Assembly: GCF_040605455.1 (NCBI RefSeq)
Contig: NZ_JBEXCV010000034.1
Coordinates: 1 to 64,000 of the forward strand
Direction of reading: 5' to 3'
Source of the DNA: Embleya sp040605455
GTDB taxonomy: Bacteria; Actinomycetota; Actinomycetes; Streptomycetales; Streptomycetaceae
DNA: 64,000 nucleotides
Below, in pieces: positions 1 through 8,445 of this stretch. A program made the position numbers and the translations under genes. The notes below the pieces were generated by a model. It made no database searches, had not been told where the DNA came from, and worked only from the letters and a program-made list of their open reading frames with translations. How positions within the stretch are numbered: the stretch's first letter is position 1; each line of letters starts with the position of its first letter.

Positions 1-483
1 CGGCCGTCGGCCTCGACCGGCCCGCGCCGGCTCCAGCCGTCCGCCCGGGCCGGCGACTTGGCCCGGCTGCTCGACCTCGGGCCCACCGACGTCCCGGTCG
101 ACCCGGGCGAGGTGCGCTACCCGGCCAACAACGTGCTGGTCGCGGCGTACGGCGCGACCGGATCCGGTCCGCGCTCGGTGCTGTTCGTCGGGGTGGACGG
201 GATGACCGGGACCGACGGCAAGCGGCTGGAGCACATGGTCCGCGGCATGGTCGACTACGTGAACGGGAACGGTGGCAGCGTCCCGGACGGGGTGACGATG
301 AAGGGCTACGATGCCGGCCCGCTGGGCGGCACGCTGGAATGCATGCCGGCCTCGGTCGCGCAGCCGGCGGCGATCTGCGGGTGGGCGGACCGGTACTCGA
401 CGGCCGTGGCGTACTTCGAGCAGTTGTCGGCGGACCGGGCCGCGGCGAAGTTCAAGGCGATGCGCGCGGATCTGGAGCGGTAG
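1..483 (+). CDS. Partial hypothetical protein, C-terminal 160 residues
   Basis: The frame is open from the first base of the window to a TAG at 481-483, so the true start lies outside. The visible part has a Pro/Arg-rich stretch followed by a compact domain containing a C-M-P-A-S segment and an I-C-G-W segment. The next gene (653-1306) has a similar C-terminal layout (a Cys near position -50, then a M-C-L-W segment), so the two are probably diverged paralogues with an N-terminal membrane anchor that is cut off here. I recognise no catalytic motif and assign no function. Confidence 0.6.
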   Translation, partial: RPSASTGPRRLQPSARAGDLARLLDLGPTDVPVDPGEVRYPANNVLVAAYGATGSGPRSVLFVGVDGMTGTDGKRLEHMVRGMVDYVNGNGGSVPDGVTMKGYDAGPLGGTLECMPASVAQPAAICGWADRYSTAVAYFEQLSADRAAAKFKAMRADLER

Positions 484-652
484 CGGCGACGGGCCGGCGG
501 TGGCCGTGGCAGTCGGCTGTGCTCGTGGGGCCGGCGACAGCCTCGGGATCGGCGGCTCGGGGTCGAACGCCGGTTCGTGCGTCGCCTCGCGGCCGGGTCG
601 TCGTTGTACCGGGTACCGATGACGTTCGGCCGAACCGCGGGTGGTGGGGGCG

Positions 653-1306
653 ATGGGCGACGGATATGGCGGGTGGCAGGGGCCCGGGACCGGCGGGGCG
701 GGGTATCCGACCGGGCCGCCGGGTGCCGCGCCGCCGACGCAGAGCCGCTCGCGGGACCGGATCGCGATCCTGGTGGGCGTACTGGGCAGCGTGGCGGTGG
801 TGGTCGCGGCGGTGGTGGTCGTGGTGCTGTTGCTCGACTCCGGCGGCGGTGCGCCCGAGCCGCGCGGGCTGCCGACCGCGCCGGCGGGCACCCGCGGCGC
901 CGGACCGCTCGTCATGCCGGCCACGATCGAGGCCCGGGGCCCGATCGCCCGGACCGCGCTGCCCTCGACGGTCGCCGATCTGGACGCGACGATGGCACGT
1001 ACCTTCGCGGACGTCCGCACCGAGGTCTTCGGCGGTGGGCAGAACGCCGAGACGGTGCTGCTGACCCTGGCCACCCGGCGCGACCGGGCACCCGCCGAGT
1101 ACGTCAGGGGCTTCGTGCCGGCCGTCCCGGTGACCGAGGACCCGGCCGTCCCCGGCCCGCCGGGGCTGCTCCGCTGCTGGAGCAACCCCACCACGGCGAT
1201 GTGTCTGTGGGGCGACGACCACGACCTCGTCTACGTCAGCGACGGGGCCGGCGTCGCACACGCCCGACTGGTGATCGCGAACGTGTACGCGGGCAGTGCC
1301 CGCTAA
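653..1306 (+). CDS. Hypothetical single-pass membrane protein
   Basis: About 217 residues. A Gly/Pro-rich cytoplasmic N-terminus (roughly residues 1-40) is followed by one strong Val-rich transmembrane helix (about 43-66) and an extracytoplasmic domain holding two cysteines near the C-terminus, in L-R-C-W and A-M-C-L-W segments. The ATG at 653 follows a G-rich stretch (gtggtgggggcg); an in-frame ATG at 641 is possible but poorly spaced. It lies 170 bp after the partial gene upstream, which looks like a relative, and converges on clpX. No function is assigned. Confidence 0.6.
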   Translation: MGDGYGGWQGPGTGGAGYPTGPPGAAPPTQSRSRDRIAILVGVLGSVAVVVAAVVVVVLLLDSGGGAPEPRGLPTAPAGTRGAGPLVMPATIEARGPIARTALPSTVADLDATMARTFADVRTEVFGGGQNAETVLLTLATRRDRAPAEYVRGFVPAVPVTEDPAVPGPPGLLRCWSNPTTAMCLWGDDHDLVYVSDGAGVAHARLVIANVYAGSAR

Positions 1307-1381
1307 CGGAACCGACACGCCCGCCGGCCGGAACGTGGCCGACGCGCCGCCCGCTCGACTCGGGCGCGCTTGCCGCTCGTC

Positions 1382-2662
1382 TCAGGCGCTCTTGTCGCGC
1401 CGCTCGCGCTTGACCACCTCGCGCGGCACGAGCGTGGGGTTGACGTGCTTGAGGACCACCTGGTCGGTGACCACGACGCGGGCCACGTCCTTGCGGGACG
1501 GAACCTCGTACATCACCGACTGGAGCACCTCTTCGAGGATCGCCCGCAGACCGCGCGCACCGGTGCCGCGCATGATCGCCTGGTCGGCGATCGCCTCCAG
1601 CGCCTCCATCTCGAAGTCCAACTCGACACCGTCGAGTTCGAACAGCCGGCGGTACTGCTTCACCAGCGCGTTCTTGGGCTCGGTCAGGATCTGGATGAGC
1701 GCCTCGCGGTCCAGGTTGTGCACCGAGGTGAGCACCGGAAGCCGACCGATGAACTCGGGGATCATGCCGAACTTGAGCAGGTCCTCGGGCATCACGTCGG
1801 CGAACGAGTCGGCGCTCTCGACATCGCGCTTGGAGCGGATCTGCGCGCCGAAGCCGATGCCCTTGCGGCCGACCCGGCCCTCGATGATCTTTTCCAGCCC
1901 GGCGAACGCACCGCCCACGATGAACAGCACGTTCGTCGTGTCGATCTGGATGAACTCCTGGTGCGGGTGCTTGCGCCCGCCCTGCGGCGGCACACTCGCG
2001 GTGGTGCCCTCGATGATCTTCAGCAGCGCCTGCTGGACACCCTCACCGGACACATCGCGGGTGATCGACGGGTTCTCGCTCTTGCGAGCGATCTTGTCGA
2101 CCTCGTCGATGTAGATGATCCCGGTCTCGGCCTTCTTGACGTCGTAGTCGGCCGCCTGGATCAGCTTCAGCAGGATGTTCTCGACGTCCTCGCCGACGTA
2201 GCCCGCCTCGGTGAGCGCGGTCGCGTCGGCGATGGCGAACGGCACGTTCAGCATCCGGGCCAGGGTCTGCGCCAGGAGCGTCTTGCCGCAGCCGGTCGGC
2301 CCGAGCAGCAGGATGTTCGACTTGGCCAGCTCGACGCCGTCGTCGCGGGACGTCTTGGCCGACTCACCGGCCTGGACCCGCTTGTAGTGGTTGTACACGG
2401 CCACCGAAAGCGCCTTCTTGGCGACTTCCTGCCCGACCACGTAGCCGTCGAGGAACTCGTAGATCTCCCGTGGTTTGGGGAGCTCCTCGAACTTCAACTC
2501 GGAGGACTCGGAGAGTTCCTCCTCGATGATCTCGTTGCACAGGTCGATGCACTCGTCACAGATGTAGACACCCGGACCGGCAATGAGCTTCTTCACCTGC
2601 TTCTGGCTCTTTCCGCAGAACGAGCACTTGAGCAGGTCGCCACCGTCACCGATGCGTGCCAC
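1382..2662 (-). CDS. clpX: ATP-dependent Clp protease ATP-binding subunit ClpX
   Basis: Hexameric AAA+ unfoldase that recognises tagged or damaged proteins and threads them into ClpP. The 426-residue product has the N-terminal zinc-binding domain (Cys13, Cys16, Cys35, Cys38), Walker A GPTGCGKT at 121-128, pore loop GYVG at 154-157, Walker B IYIDE at 183-187, and the RKH loop typical of ClpX. The GTG at 2662 is preferred because AAGGAG lies about 9 nt upstream; an ATG three codons earlier (2671) overlaps that site. It lies 152 bp downstream of clpP2 beyond a hairpin, so it probably has its own promoter. Confidence 0.97.
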   Translation of the reverse strand: MARIGDGGDLLKCSFCGKSQKQVKKLIAGPGVYICDECIDLCNEIIEEELSESSELKFEELPKPREIYEFLDGYVVGQEVAKKALSVAVYNHYKRVQAGESAKTSRDDGVELAKSNILLLGPTGCGKTLLAQTLARMLNVPFAIADATALTEAGYVGEDVENILLKLIQAADYDVKKAETGIIYIDEVDKIARKSENPSITRDVSGEGVQQALLKIIEGTTASVPPQGGRKHPHQEFIQIDTTNVLFIVGGAFAGLEKIIEGRVGRKGIGFGAQIRSKRDVESADSFADVMPEDLLKFGMIPEFIGRLPVLTSVHNLDREALIQILTEPKNALVKQYRRLFELDGVELDFEMEALEAIADQAIMRGTGARGLRAILEEVLQSVMYEVPSRKDVARVVVTDQVVLKHVNPTLVPREVVKRERRDKSA

Positions 2663-2779
2663 GAGGTGCATCTCCTTCGCCTGGGCCCCGGATGTCCCGG
2701 ACCTGGTGCCTGGTCTTTCGACGGTACCCCGCCGGAATCTCCGATCCCCCGGTTTTGACCATCAACCGGTCACCGTTGT

Positions 2780-2805
2780 CCGGTCGGCGGCAAGCCGCCG
2801 ACCGG
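2780..2805 (-). terminator. Hairpin after clpP2
   Basis: Perfect 12-bp inverted repeat (CCGGTCGGCGGC and its complement) with a two-base centre, beginning 10 nt past the clpP2 stop. There is no T-tract, as is usual in high-GC actinomycetes. It probably ends or attenuates the clpP1-clpP2 transcript ahead of clpX. Confidence 0.55.
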
Positions 2806-2814
2806 GCGGGGACA

Positions 2815-3477
2815 CTAGCCGATGACCTTCCGAGGTGCGGTGATCTCGTCGATGAGGCCGTACGCAAGCGCCTCTTCGGCCGTCAGAATCTTGTCGCGCT
2901 CGATATCGTCGCGCACCTGCTCGATCGGCCTCGTGCTGTGCTGCGCGAGCATGGTTTCCAGCATGGTGCGCATGCGCTGGATCTCACGAGCCTGGATCTC
3001 CAGGTCGCTGACTTGCGCGCGCCCGGTTTCACTGTACGGCTGGTGGATGAGAATGCGGGAGTTCGGCAGCGCCATTCGCTTGCCCGGAGTTCCGGCGGCG
3101 AGCAGAACGGCGGCGGCGGAGGCCGCCTGACCCATGCACACCGTCTGGATGTCGGGGCGCACGAACTGCATCGTGTCGTAGATGGCGGTAAGCGCCGTGA
3201 AGGAACCGCCGGGCGAGTTGATGTAGATCGAGATGTCCCGATCGGGGTCCATCGACTCGAGCGTCAGGAGCTGCGCCATCACGTCGTTCGCGGACGCGTC
3301 GTCGACCTGGACGCCCAGGAAGATGATGCGTTCCTCGAACAGCTTGGTGTACGGGTCCTGCTCACGGAAGCCCTGCGACGTGCGCTCGATGAAGCGCGGC
3401 AGGACGTAACGGCTCTCGGCGCTGCGCGAGGCCGACGGTGCCAGGCCCTCGGGCCGGTGGAACAGATTGTCATTCAT
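2815..3477 (-). CDS. clpP2: ATP-dependent Clp protease proteolytic subunit ClpP2
   Basis: Serine protease subunit of the ClpP barrel, 220 residues. Catalytic triad positions are visible: Ser120 in MGQAAS, His145 in LIHQP and Asp195 in ERDKIL; the NSPGGS oxyanion-strand motif is at 88-93. Actinobacteria carry two ClpP subunits that form a mixed P1P2 core; this one matches the second by position next to clpX and by its longer N-terminus. It follows clpP1 by 117 bp, consistent with co-transcription. The ATG at 3477 follows a GGAG-like site (gagggctgagatttcc). Confidence 0.96.
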   Translation of the reverse strand: MNDNLFHRPEGLAPSASRSAESRYVLPRFIERTSQGFREQDPYTKLFEERIIFLGVQVDDASANDVMAQLLTLESMDPDRDISIYINSPGGSFTALTAIYDTMQFVRPDIQTVCMGQAASAAAVLLAAGTPGKRMALPNSRILIHQPYSETGRAQVSDLEIQAREIQRMRTMLETMLAQHSTRPIEQVRDDIERDKILTAEEALAYGLIDEITAPRKVIG

Positions 3478-3594
3478 GGAAATCTCAGCCCTCCGGGACT
3501 GCGGACTCGACTCAGTGGCTGGGCGACCGAAAGCTGGATCGGCTCTTTCCCAGCAGCTCTTTCGGCTGGGATCAGCTGTGTGCGGCCGCCGGTG

Positions 3595-4236
3595 TCAGCT
3601 GGTGCTGCCGGTGTTGGGAACCTCGGCCGCACTGCGAACCACGTGGTCCACCAGGCCGTATTCCTTGGCCTCCTCGGCGGAGAACCAGCGGTCGCGATCC
3701 GAGTCGTGCTCGATCTTCTCGGGGGCCTGCCCGGAATGGTGCGCGATCAGGCGAGTCATCTTGCGCTTGGTACGCAGGAGCTGCTCTGCCTGGATCTTGA
3801 TGTCCGACGCCGAACCACCGAGACCGGCGGACGGCTGGTGCATCAGGATCTCGGAGTTGGCCAGCGCGATGCGCTTGCCGGGGGCCCCGGCGGTCAACAG
3901 GAACTGGCCCATGGAGGCGGCCAGGCCCATCGCGACGGTCGCGACATCGTTGCTGATCCACTGCATCGTGTCGTAGATCGCCATGCCGGCGGTGATGGAG
4001 CCACCGGGCGAGTTGACGTAGAGCCAGATGTCCTTTTCCGGGTCCTCTGCGTTCAGCAACAGGAGCTGGGCGGAAATCGCGTTGGCGATCTGGTCCTCGA
4101 CCACCGAGCCGAGGAAAATGATCCGCTCGCGCAGCAACCGGTTGTAGACCTGGTCGTCGAGCCCCATCCCACCCGGCTGAGATGCACGCGAAGTGGGCAC
4201 CGCGAGCCCCGGAGTCACGATCTGCGGATTCGTCAC
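3595..4236 (-). CDS. clpP1: ATP-dependent Clp protease proteolytic subunit ClpP1
   Basis: First ClpP subunit, 213 residues, with catalytic Ser108 (GLAASMG), His133 (LMHQP) and Asp182 (DSDRDRW) and the NSPGGS motif at 75-80. The frame stays open far upstream, but conservation begins near the GTG at 4236 and AGGTGG lies 9 nt before it, so that start is chosen. A ClgR-type box sits about 140 bp upstream. With clpP2 it forms the protease core used by ClpX and ClpC. Confidence 0.95.
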   Translation of the reverse strand: MTNPQIVTPGLAVPTSRASQPGGMGLDDQVYNRLLRERIIFLGSVVEDQIANAISAQLLLLNAEDPEKDIWLYVNSPGGSITAGMAIYDTMQWISNDVATVAMGLAASMGQFLLTAGAPGKRIALANSEILMHQPSAGLGGSASDIKIQAEQLLRTKRKMTRLIAHHSGQAPEKIEHDSDRDRWFSAEEAKEYGLVDHVVRSAAEVPNTGSTS

Positions 4237-4334
4237 GTATCCACCTGCTCGTTTCCGACGGCAATCCCGAGCCGTCACGAAGTCGACCTTGGGAGGCACC
4301 TGCGTTCGTGGCGGGTGACCCCCTTCGTACAGCG

Positions 4335-4392
4335 ACCCTAACGCGCAGATCGTCGCAGGCCATCCCAGACTCAGGACTGTTCGCCCAGAGCG
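4335..4392 (-). promoter_or_regulatory. clpP1 promoter region with ClgR-type box
   Basis: The plus strand at 4379-4392 reads GTTCGC-CCAGA-GCG, an exact match to the GTTCGC-N5-GCG box reported for the Clp regulator ClgR in Streptomyces. A possible -10 element TAGGGT (minus strand, 4340-4335) lies about 50 bp closer to clpP1, placing the box at an activator position. The box match is seen; that ClgR binds here is inferred. Confidence 0.65.
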
Positions 4393-4396
4393 CAGC

Positions 4397-5242
4397 AAGG
4401 CGGTATCCGGGCGGTATCGGGGTAGTCGCGTGGATCGAGCGAGGCCGCGGCAACGGCCCTCCGGGCCGGCGAGGCCGCGCAACGGGCGGTACGGGTGGGG
4501 GCCCGGCGCGCGGGAGGGCGGCGAATGCGCGGGCGGGCGGCACATGGGTCTGGGGTGTGCCGGTGGCGCAAGTCGATCGGAACCGGCCCGGGACCGGGGA
4601 GGTGAACGGGCGGCTCGGGGCGGGCCGCGTCGGGGCCGGTCGGCTCTGGGCGGGGCGGAGGAGGTGAACGAGCGGGTCGGTCGGCTCGCGTCGCCCGGCT
4701 CGGGGGGCGGGGGCGGGTGCGGGCCACGGCGAGCGGCCGGTGTGGGGCCGGGACCGGGACCGGGGCGAGGCCCCGGGCGGCCATGAGCCACATGCCCCCG
4801 CCGTACGAGGGCAGGCTCGCCGCCGGCGAGGGCAGGAACGGCTGCCGTGAGCCACTGATCCGACAAGCCCGACATCGGAACACCGACTCGGTTCGCGCGG
4901 AGGCTCCTCGGGGCCGTCGAAGGCGTCTCCGTACCCAGCCACATCCCGGCCCGCCGCCGACCACGAGACCGGCTCCGCTCGGCACTTCGCCCGCGCGAGC
5001 GGGTGCCCGCAGCCGGTGATCCGCCGAGCGCACCCCGTCGCCGGATAGAAGCTTGGCGCCCGTACCGACCGTGGGACCGGCTTCAGGCCCACCCCGAGCC
5101 TCGAAACGCCCTTCACATCGCACGCCGTGCCCGCGCCCGCCCGAAAGACACTCGACCGGTGGGACGTGGGACTCGACTCCCGGCCTTCTCCGGGCGTGGG
5201 AACCGCTCCCCCGCCCACACGTCCCGCGCCCGAAACGCACAC
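4397..5242. other. Long gene-free region between clpP1 and tig
   Basis: About 850 bp, extremely G+C-rich with runs such as repeated gggaccgg. Long open frames exist on both strands, but their translations are Arg/Pro/Gly-rich with no recognisable domain and no good ribosome binding site. I see no gene, tRNA or convincing structured RNA here apart from the clpP1 promoter at one end and the tig terminator at the other. Confidence 0.5.
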
Positions 5243-5276
5243 GGGCCCGGTCCCCGCCGAAGCGGGGACCGGGCCC
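5243..5276 (-). terminator. Terminator of tig
   Basis: Perfect 15-bp stem (GGGCCCGGTCCCCGC and complement) with a CGAA tetraloop, about 83 nt past the tig stop. No genes on the plus strand converge here, so it most likely terminates tig. Confidence 0.8.
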
Positions 5277-5359
5277 GATGTGTCAGGTCCTACGCGTACC
5301 GCGCGGGCCGCGGATCACCCCGGCCATCGCGGATCGCGCGGGTGTCGCGCGGGTGGGGA

Positions 5360-6781
5360 TCAGGCCTCGGCCTTGTCCTCCGTGGCCTCGTCCGACGCGG
5401 CGACCTCTTCGGTCTCGGCGTGGTCGTGGCCCTCGTGGTCGTCCGCGCCGTCCGCGTGCAGGTCGACGCCGAGGCTGACCTCGTTGCCGGACGCGTCCTT
5501 GGCCTTGGCGCCCTTGGCGATGACCTCGAGCGCCTTGCCGCGAGCGACCTCGCCGACCAGGACCGGCACGTAGCCGGACTGCATGACCTGCTGCGCGAAC
5601 TGGTCCGGGCTCATGCCGGACTGCTGCGCACGCTGGATGAGGTGCTGGGTCAGCTCTTCCTGGTTGACGGAGAGCTGCTCCTTCTTCACGACCTCGTCCA
5701 GCACGAACTGGGCGCGCATGCCCTTGCGGACGCTGTCCTGGAGCTCGGTCTCGTACTCCTCGGCGGTCTGGCCCTGGATCTCCAGCCACTTGGCCAGGTC
5801 CATGCCCATCATGCCGAGCTGCTGCTCCAGCTGACCGCGACGCTGCTCGATCTCCTCGGTGACGACGCTCTCCGGCAGCGGCACCTCGATCTGCTCGAGA
5901 AGGGCTTCCAGAACCTTGTCCCGACCCTCGTTCTGCTGGTCGTGCAGCTTCTGGTGGTCGAGCTTCTCGCGCAGGTCGGCCTTCAGCTCGTCCAGCGTGT
6001 CGAACTCGCTCGCCAGCTGCGCGAAGTCGTCGTCGAGCTCGGGGAGCTCCTTGGCCTTGACGGTGGTCACCAGAACCGACACCTCGGCCGTCTGCCCGGC
6101 GGCGCTGCCACCCTGGAGCTCGGTCTCGAAGGTCTTGGTCTCACCGGCCGACGCACCGATGACGGCGGCGTCGAGGCCGTCCAGCATCGTGTCGCCGCCG
6201 ATCTGGTACGACATCGCCGTGGCGACGCCGTCCTCCAGCACCTCGCCGTCGACCTTGGCCTCGATGTCGATGACGACGGTGTCGCCCTCGGCTGCGGCCC
6301 GCTCGACGGTGTTCAGCGCACCGAAGCGGTCACGCAGCTCTTCGATCTTCTCGGCGACGTCCTCGTCGGTGACGGTGATGTCATCGACCTCGACCTCGAT
6401 GCCGGCGTAGTCCGGCAGCTCGATCTCGGGCCGGGTGTCGACCTCTGCGGTGAACTTCAGATCGGCGCCGCCGGCCAGCTCGGTCACGTCGGTGACCTCG
6501 GTGACCTCGGGCTGGCCCAGGACGCGCAGCTCGTTCTCCTCGACGGCCTTGCCGTAGGAGGAGGAGAGGATGTCATCGAACGCCTCGACGAAGACGGCCT
6601 CACGGCCGAAGCGCTGGTCGATGATGCGAGCAGGGATCTTGCCCTTACGGAAGCCCGGGACCGTCACCTGCTTGCCGATCTTCTTGTACGCCGCGTCGAG
6701 GCTGGGCTTCAGCTCCTCGGAGGGAACCTCGACGGTGAGCCGAACCCGGGTCGGGTTCAGCGTCTCGACGGCGCTCTTCAC
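5360..6781 (-). CDS. tig: Trigger factor, ribosome-associated chaperone and prolyl isomerase
   Basis: 473 residues. It binds the ribosome exit tunnel and assists nascent-chain folding. The N-terminal domain holds the ribosome-docking signature GFRKGKIP (43-50), followed by an FKBP-like isomerase domain (about 150-240) and a long alpha-helical C-terminal chaperone domain ending in an acidic Glu/Asp/Ala-rich tail. The GTG at 6781 is chosen because AAGGAGA lies 8-9 nt upstream and the family N-terminus begins here. It is monocistronic, ending at the strong hairpin 5243-5276; its position next to clpP1P2-clpX is conserved in streptomycetes. Confidence 0.96.
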   Translation of the reverse strand: MKSAVETLNPTRVRLTVEVPSEELKPSLDAAYKKIGKQVTVPGFRKGKIPARIIDQRFGREAVFVEAFDDILSSSYGKAVEENELRVLGQPEVTEVTDVTELAGGADLKFTAEVDTRPEIELPDYAGIEVEVDDITVTDEDVAEKIEELRDRFGALNTVERAAAEGDTVVIDIEAKVDGEVLEDGVATAMSYQIGGDTMLDGLDAAVIGASAGETKTFETELQGGSAAGQTAEVSVLVTTVKAKELPELDDDFAQLASEFDTLDELKADLREKLDHQKLHDQQNEGRDKVLEALLEQIEVPLPESVVTEEIEQRRGQLEQQLGMMGMDLAKWLEIQGQTAEEYETELQDSVRKGMRAQFVLDEVVKKEQLSVNQEELTQHLIQRAQQSGMSPDQFAQQVMQSGYVPVLVGEVARGKALEVIAKGAKAKDASGNEVSLGVDLHADGADDHEGHDHAETEEVAASDEATEDKAEA

Positions 6782-6897
6782 GGTAAGGGTCTCCTTGCTG
6801 CGGGCTGTTCTTCCGGGCCTGTGCATCTTGCCTGACGGCACACTGAAGGTTCAGAACCGGTGGTACCGATCCATCCTGCAGCGAATCCATGATGTGG

Positions 6898-6973
6898 TGG
6901 TCGGGGCGGGGAGACTCGAACTCCCGATCTCCTGCTCCCAAAGCAGGCGCGCTAGCCACTACGCTACGCCCCG
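6898..6973 (-). tRNA. tRNA-Pro (anticodon UGG)
   Basis: The minus strand folds as a complete cloverleaf. The acceptor stem CGGGGCG pairs with CGCCCCG, followed by discriminator A and encoded CCA (complement of 6898-6900). The anticodon stem CCTGC/GCAGG encloses the loop TTTGGGA, giving anticodon TGG; the T arm contains GTTCGAGTC. It is divergent from tRNA-Gly. Confidence 0.95.
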
Positions 6974-6986
6974 TGGCGCCCGATGA

Positions 6987-7042
6987 AGTCTAGAGGACGA
7001 CACGCTAGAGTCTGCACTGGCCGCGCACCAATCCGCTAACCT
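6987..7042. promoter_or_regulatory. Divergent tRNA promoter region
   Basis: The 96-bp gap between the two divergent tRNA genes contains TAGACT on the minus strand (6992-6987), about 14 nt upstream of tRNA-Pro, and TAACCT on the plus strand (7037-7042), about 28 nt upstream of tRNA-Gly. Both resemble -10 boxes; the -35 boxes are weak. Confidence 0.35.
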
Positions 7043-7069
7043 AGGCGCCACGTGCACGCCACACCAGCT

Positions 7070-7143
7070 GCGGGTGTAGCTCAATGGTAGAGCCCTAGCC
7101 TTCCAAGCTAGTGGTGCGAGTTCGATCCTCGTCACCCGCTCCA
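7070..7143 (+). tRNA. tRNA-Gly (anticodon UCC), integration target
   Basis: Complete cloverleaf. The acceptor stem GCGGGTG (7070-7076) pairs with CACCCGC (7133-7139), then discriminator T and encoded CCA (7141-7143). The anticodon stem CTAGC/GCTAG encloses CTTCCAA, giving anticodon TCC at 7102-7104. Its 3' part from 7099 is duplicated at 18387, showing that an integrative element entered here. The gene stays functional because the element restores the 3' half. Confidence 0.95.
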
Positions 7144-7178
7144 AAGGTAAAGGCCCAGGTCAGAGGTTGTTTCTCTGA
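7099..7178 (+). repeat. attL, left copy of the attachment repeat
   Basis: 80 bp identical to 18387-18466, starting inside the anticodon arm of tRNA-Gly and running through the CCA end into the terminator. Identity continues to 7194 with one mismatch (A7179 against T18467), and weaker similarity extends to about 7219. Confidence 0.95.
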
Positions 7179-7189
7179 ACTGGGCCTTT
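7149..7189 (+). terminator. tRNA-Gly terminator, element-supplied copy
   Basis: Stem AAAGGCCCAG/CTGGGCCTTT extended by TCAGAG/CTCTGA, with loop GTTGTTT, starting six bases past the CCA end. It also faces the end of the element's integrase. The same hairpin is present beyond attR. Confidence 0.85.
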
Positions 7190-7215
7190 GTCGTACCCGG
7201 GCTCTTTCGAGGGGC

Positions 7216-7237
7216 GCGCACCAGATGCGCACCAGAT
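7216..7237 (+). repeat. Tandem arm-type repeat beside attL
   Basis: Two adjacent copies of the 11-mer GCGCACCAGAT, 38 bp inside the element from the attL core. The same tandem pair occurs in the same orientation near attR (18265-18286). The arrangement fits binding sites for the integrase N-terminal (arm-binding) domain in attP. Confidence 0.65.
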
Positions 7238-7249
7238 GGTCCCGGCGGT

Positions 7250-8445
7250 CTAGTCCCGGTCGGAGCGCTCCGAGGCCGGTTTCTTGACTCGATTCTTTGC
7301 CGTCTTCCGAACGGGCTTGGGCGCACCGACCGGTTTCCGCGCCGCCTGGATCTTGGCACTGACGGCGGCAGCGATCTCTTTGTCACGTTCTGCGGTCGCG
7401 TGCTGGTAGATGAGCGCCGCACGGGTCGAGGAGTGCCCCATCCGTGCCATCAGCTCACGCAGGCTCGCGCCGGTAGAGGCCGCAAGTGTGTTCCCAGTGT
7501 GCCGAAGGTCATGAAAATGGACATCTTTGGTCCCGGCTTTGCGAAGGGCCCGCTTCCAGATGCGGTTGAAGTTGTTCCGGCGGATCGCGCCGCCGCGCGG
7601 GCCAAGGAACAAGAGCGCGTCCGGCTCCTTGCCCGTGAACTCGTCCAGGTGAATCTTGATCTCCGGAAGGATCGTCTCCGGGATGGTGACGCTGCGCCTG
7701 CTCGCCGTGCTCTTGGGATCCTTCTCGTACAAAGTCCCTTGTTGGTCTGGCCACTGACCCGGCGGACGTGGATCAGCTCGTTGTCCAAGTCGACGGAGTT
7801 CCGGCGGAGGCCGGCCAGCTCACCAAGGCGGAATCCGAGAAACGTCGCGATCAGGACCATGGCGCGGCAGCGAGGGTCGATCGCTTCCGCGACGCGGAAG
7901 ACCTCATCCAGGGTCAGCGTCGGTCGTTCGGGCGAGTGCTCGTCGCCGCCGCCCTTGATCCGGCACGGGTTGCGCTTGATCACACCGTCGTCGGCCGCGG
8001 TGTACAAAATCGCGCGCAGGAGTCGGTACGACTTGGCCACGGTGACTTGGCCGACGCCACGCTTGAGCAGGCCGGAGCGCCAGGCCCGGACGTTGGGCTC
8101 CTTGATGGCACGGAGTTCCTTGTCCTGGAAGGTCGGGCCGATGTGGAGCCGGAGCAGGATTTCGTACAGCTCGCGCGTGCTCACCGCGAGCTTGGGGTGA
8201 TCGGCCACCCACTGTTTCGCGTACGGGCCGAAGAGCACCTTGCCCGCGTCGGGGTCGATCCAGCTCTCACGTGTGATGTCCGCTTCGACCTGCGACAGCC
8301 AGATCTCGGCGTCCTTCTTGGTCTCGAACGTCTGAGGCGATCGGTGTTCGGTGCCTTCGGGGCCGAGGTAGCTCGCGGTCCATCGACCCGAACGGTATTG
8401 GCGGACAGCGCCGAACCGGCGACGGCTCCCCTTGTTGTTCGGCAT
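7250..8445 (-). pseudogene. int: Tyrosine-recombinase integrase, interrupted by a frameshift
   Basis: Site-specific recombinase for integration and excision. The N-terminal part from the ATG at 8445 has an arm-binding domain and a SAM-like core-binding domain, then the first catalytic Arg (GFRLGELAGL). The frame then fails near 7736-7738, in a CCC run (GGG on the coding strand); one more G would restore N-K-G-T-L-Y-E and continue into the second frame. That frame (from about 7735 to 7250) carries HDLRH, GHSS and the Tyr of ALIYQHA. All catalytic residues are present but split. The start overlaps the excisionase stop by one base (TAATG). A sequencing error cannot be excluded. Confidence 0.85.

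Noticed and set aside
4371..5240. Long minus-strand frame between clpP1 and tig
   Set aside because: Arg/Pro/Gly-rich translation with no domain, no good start site, and equally long frames on the opposite strand; an effect of extreme GC.
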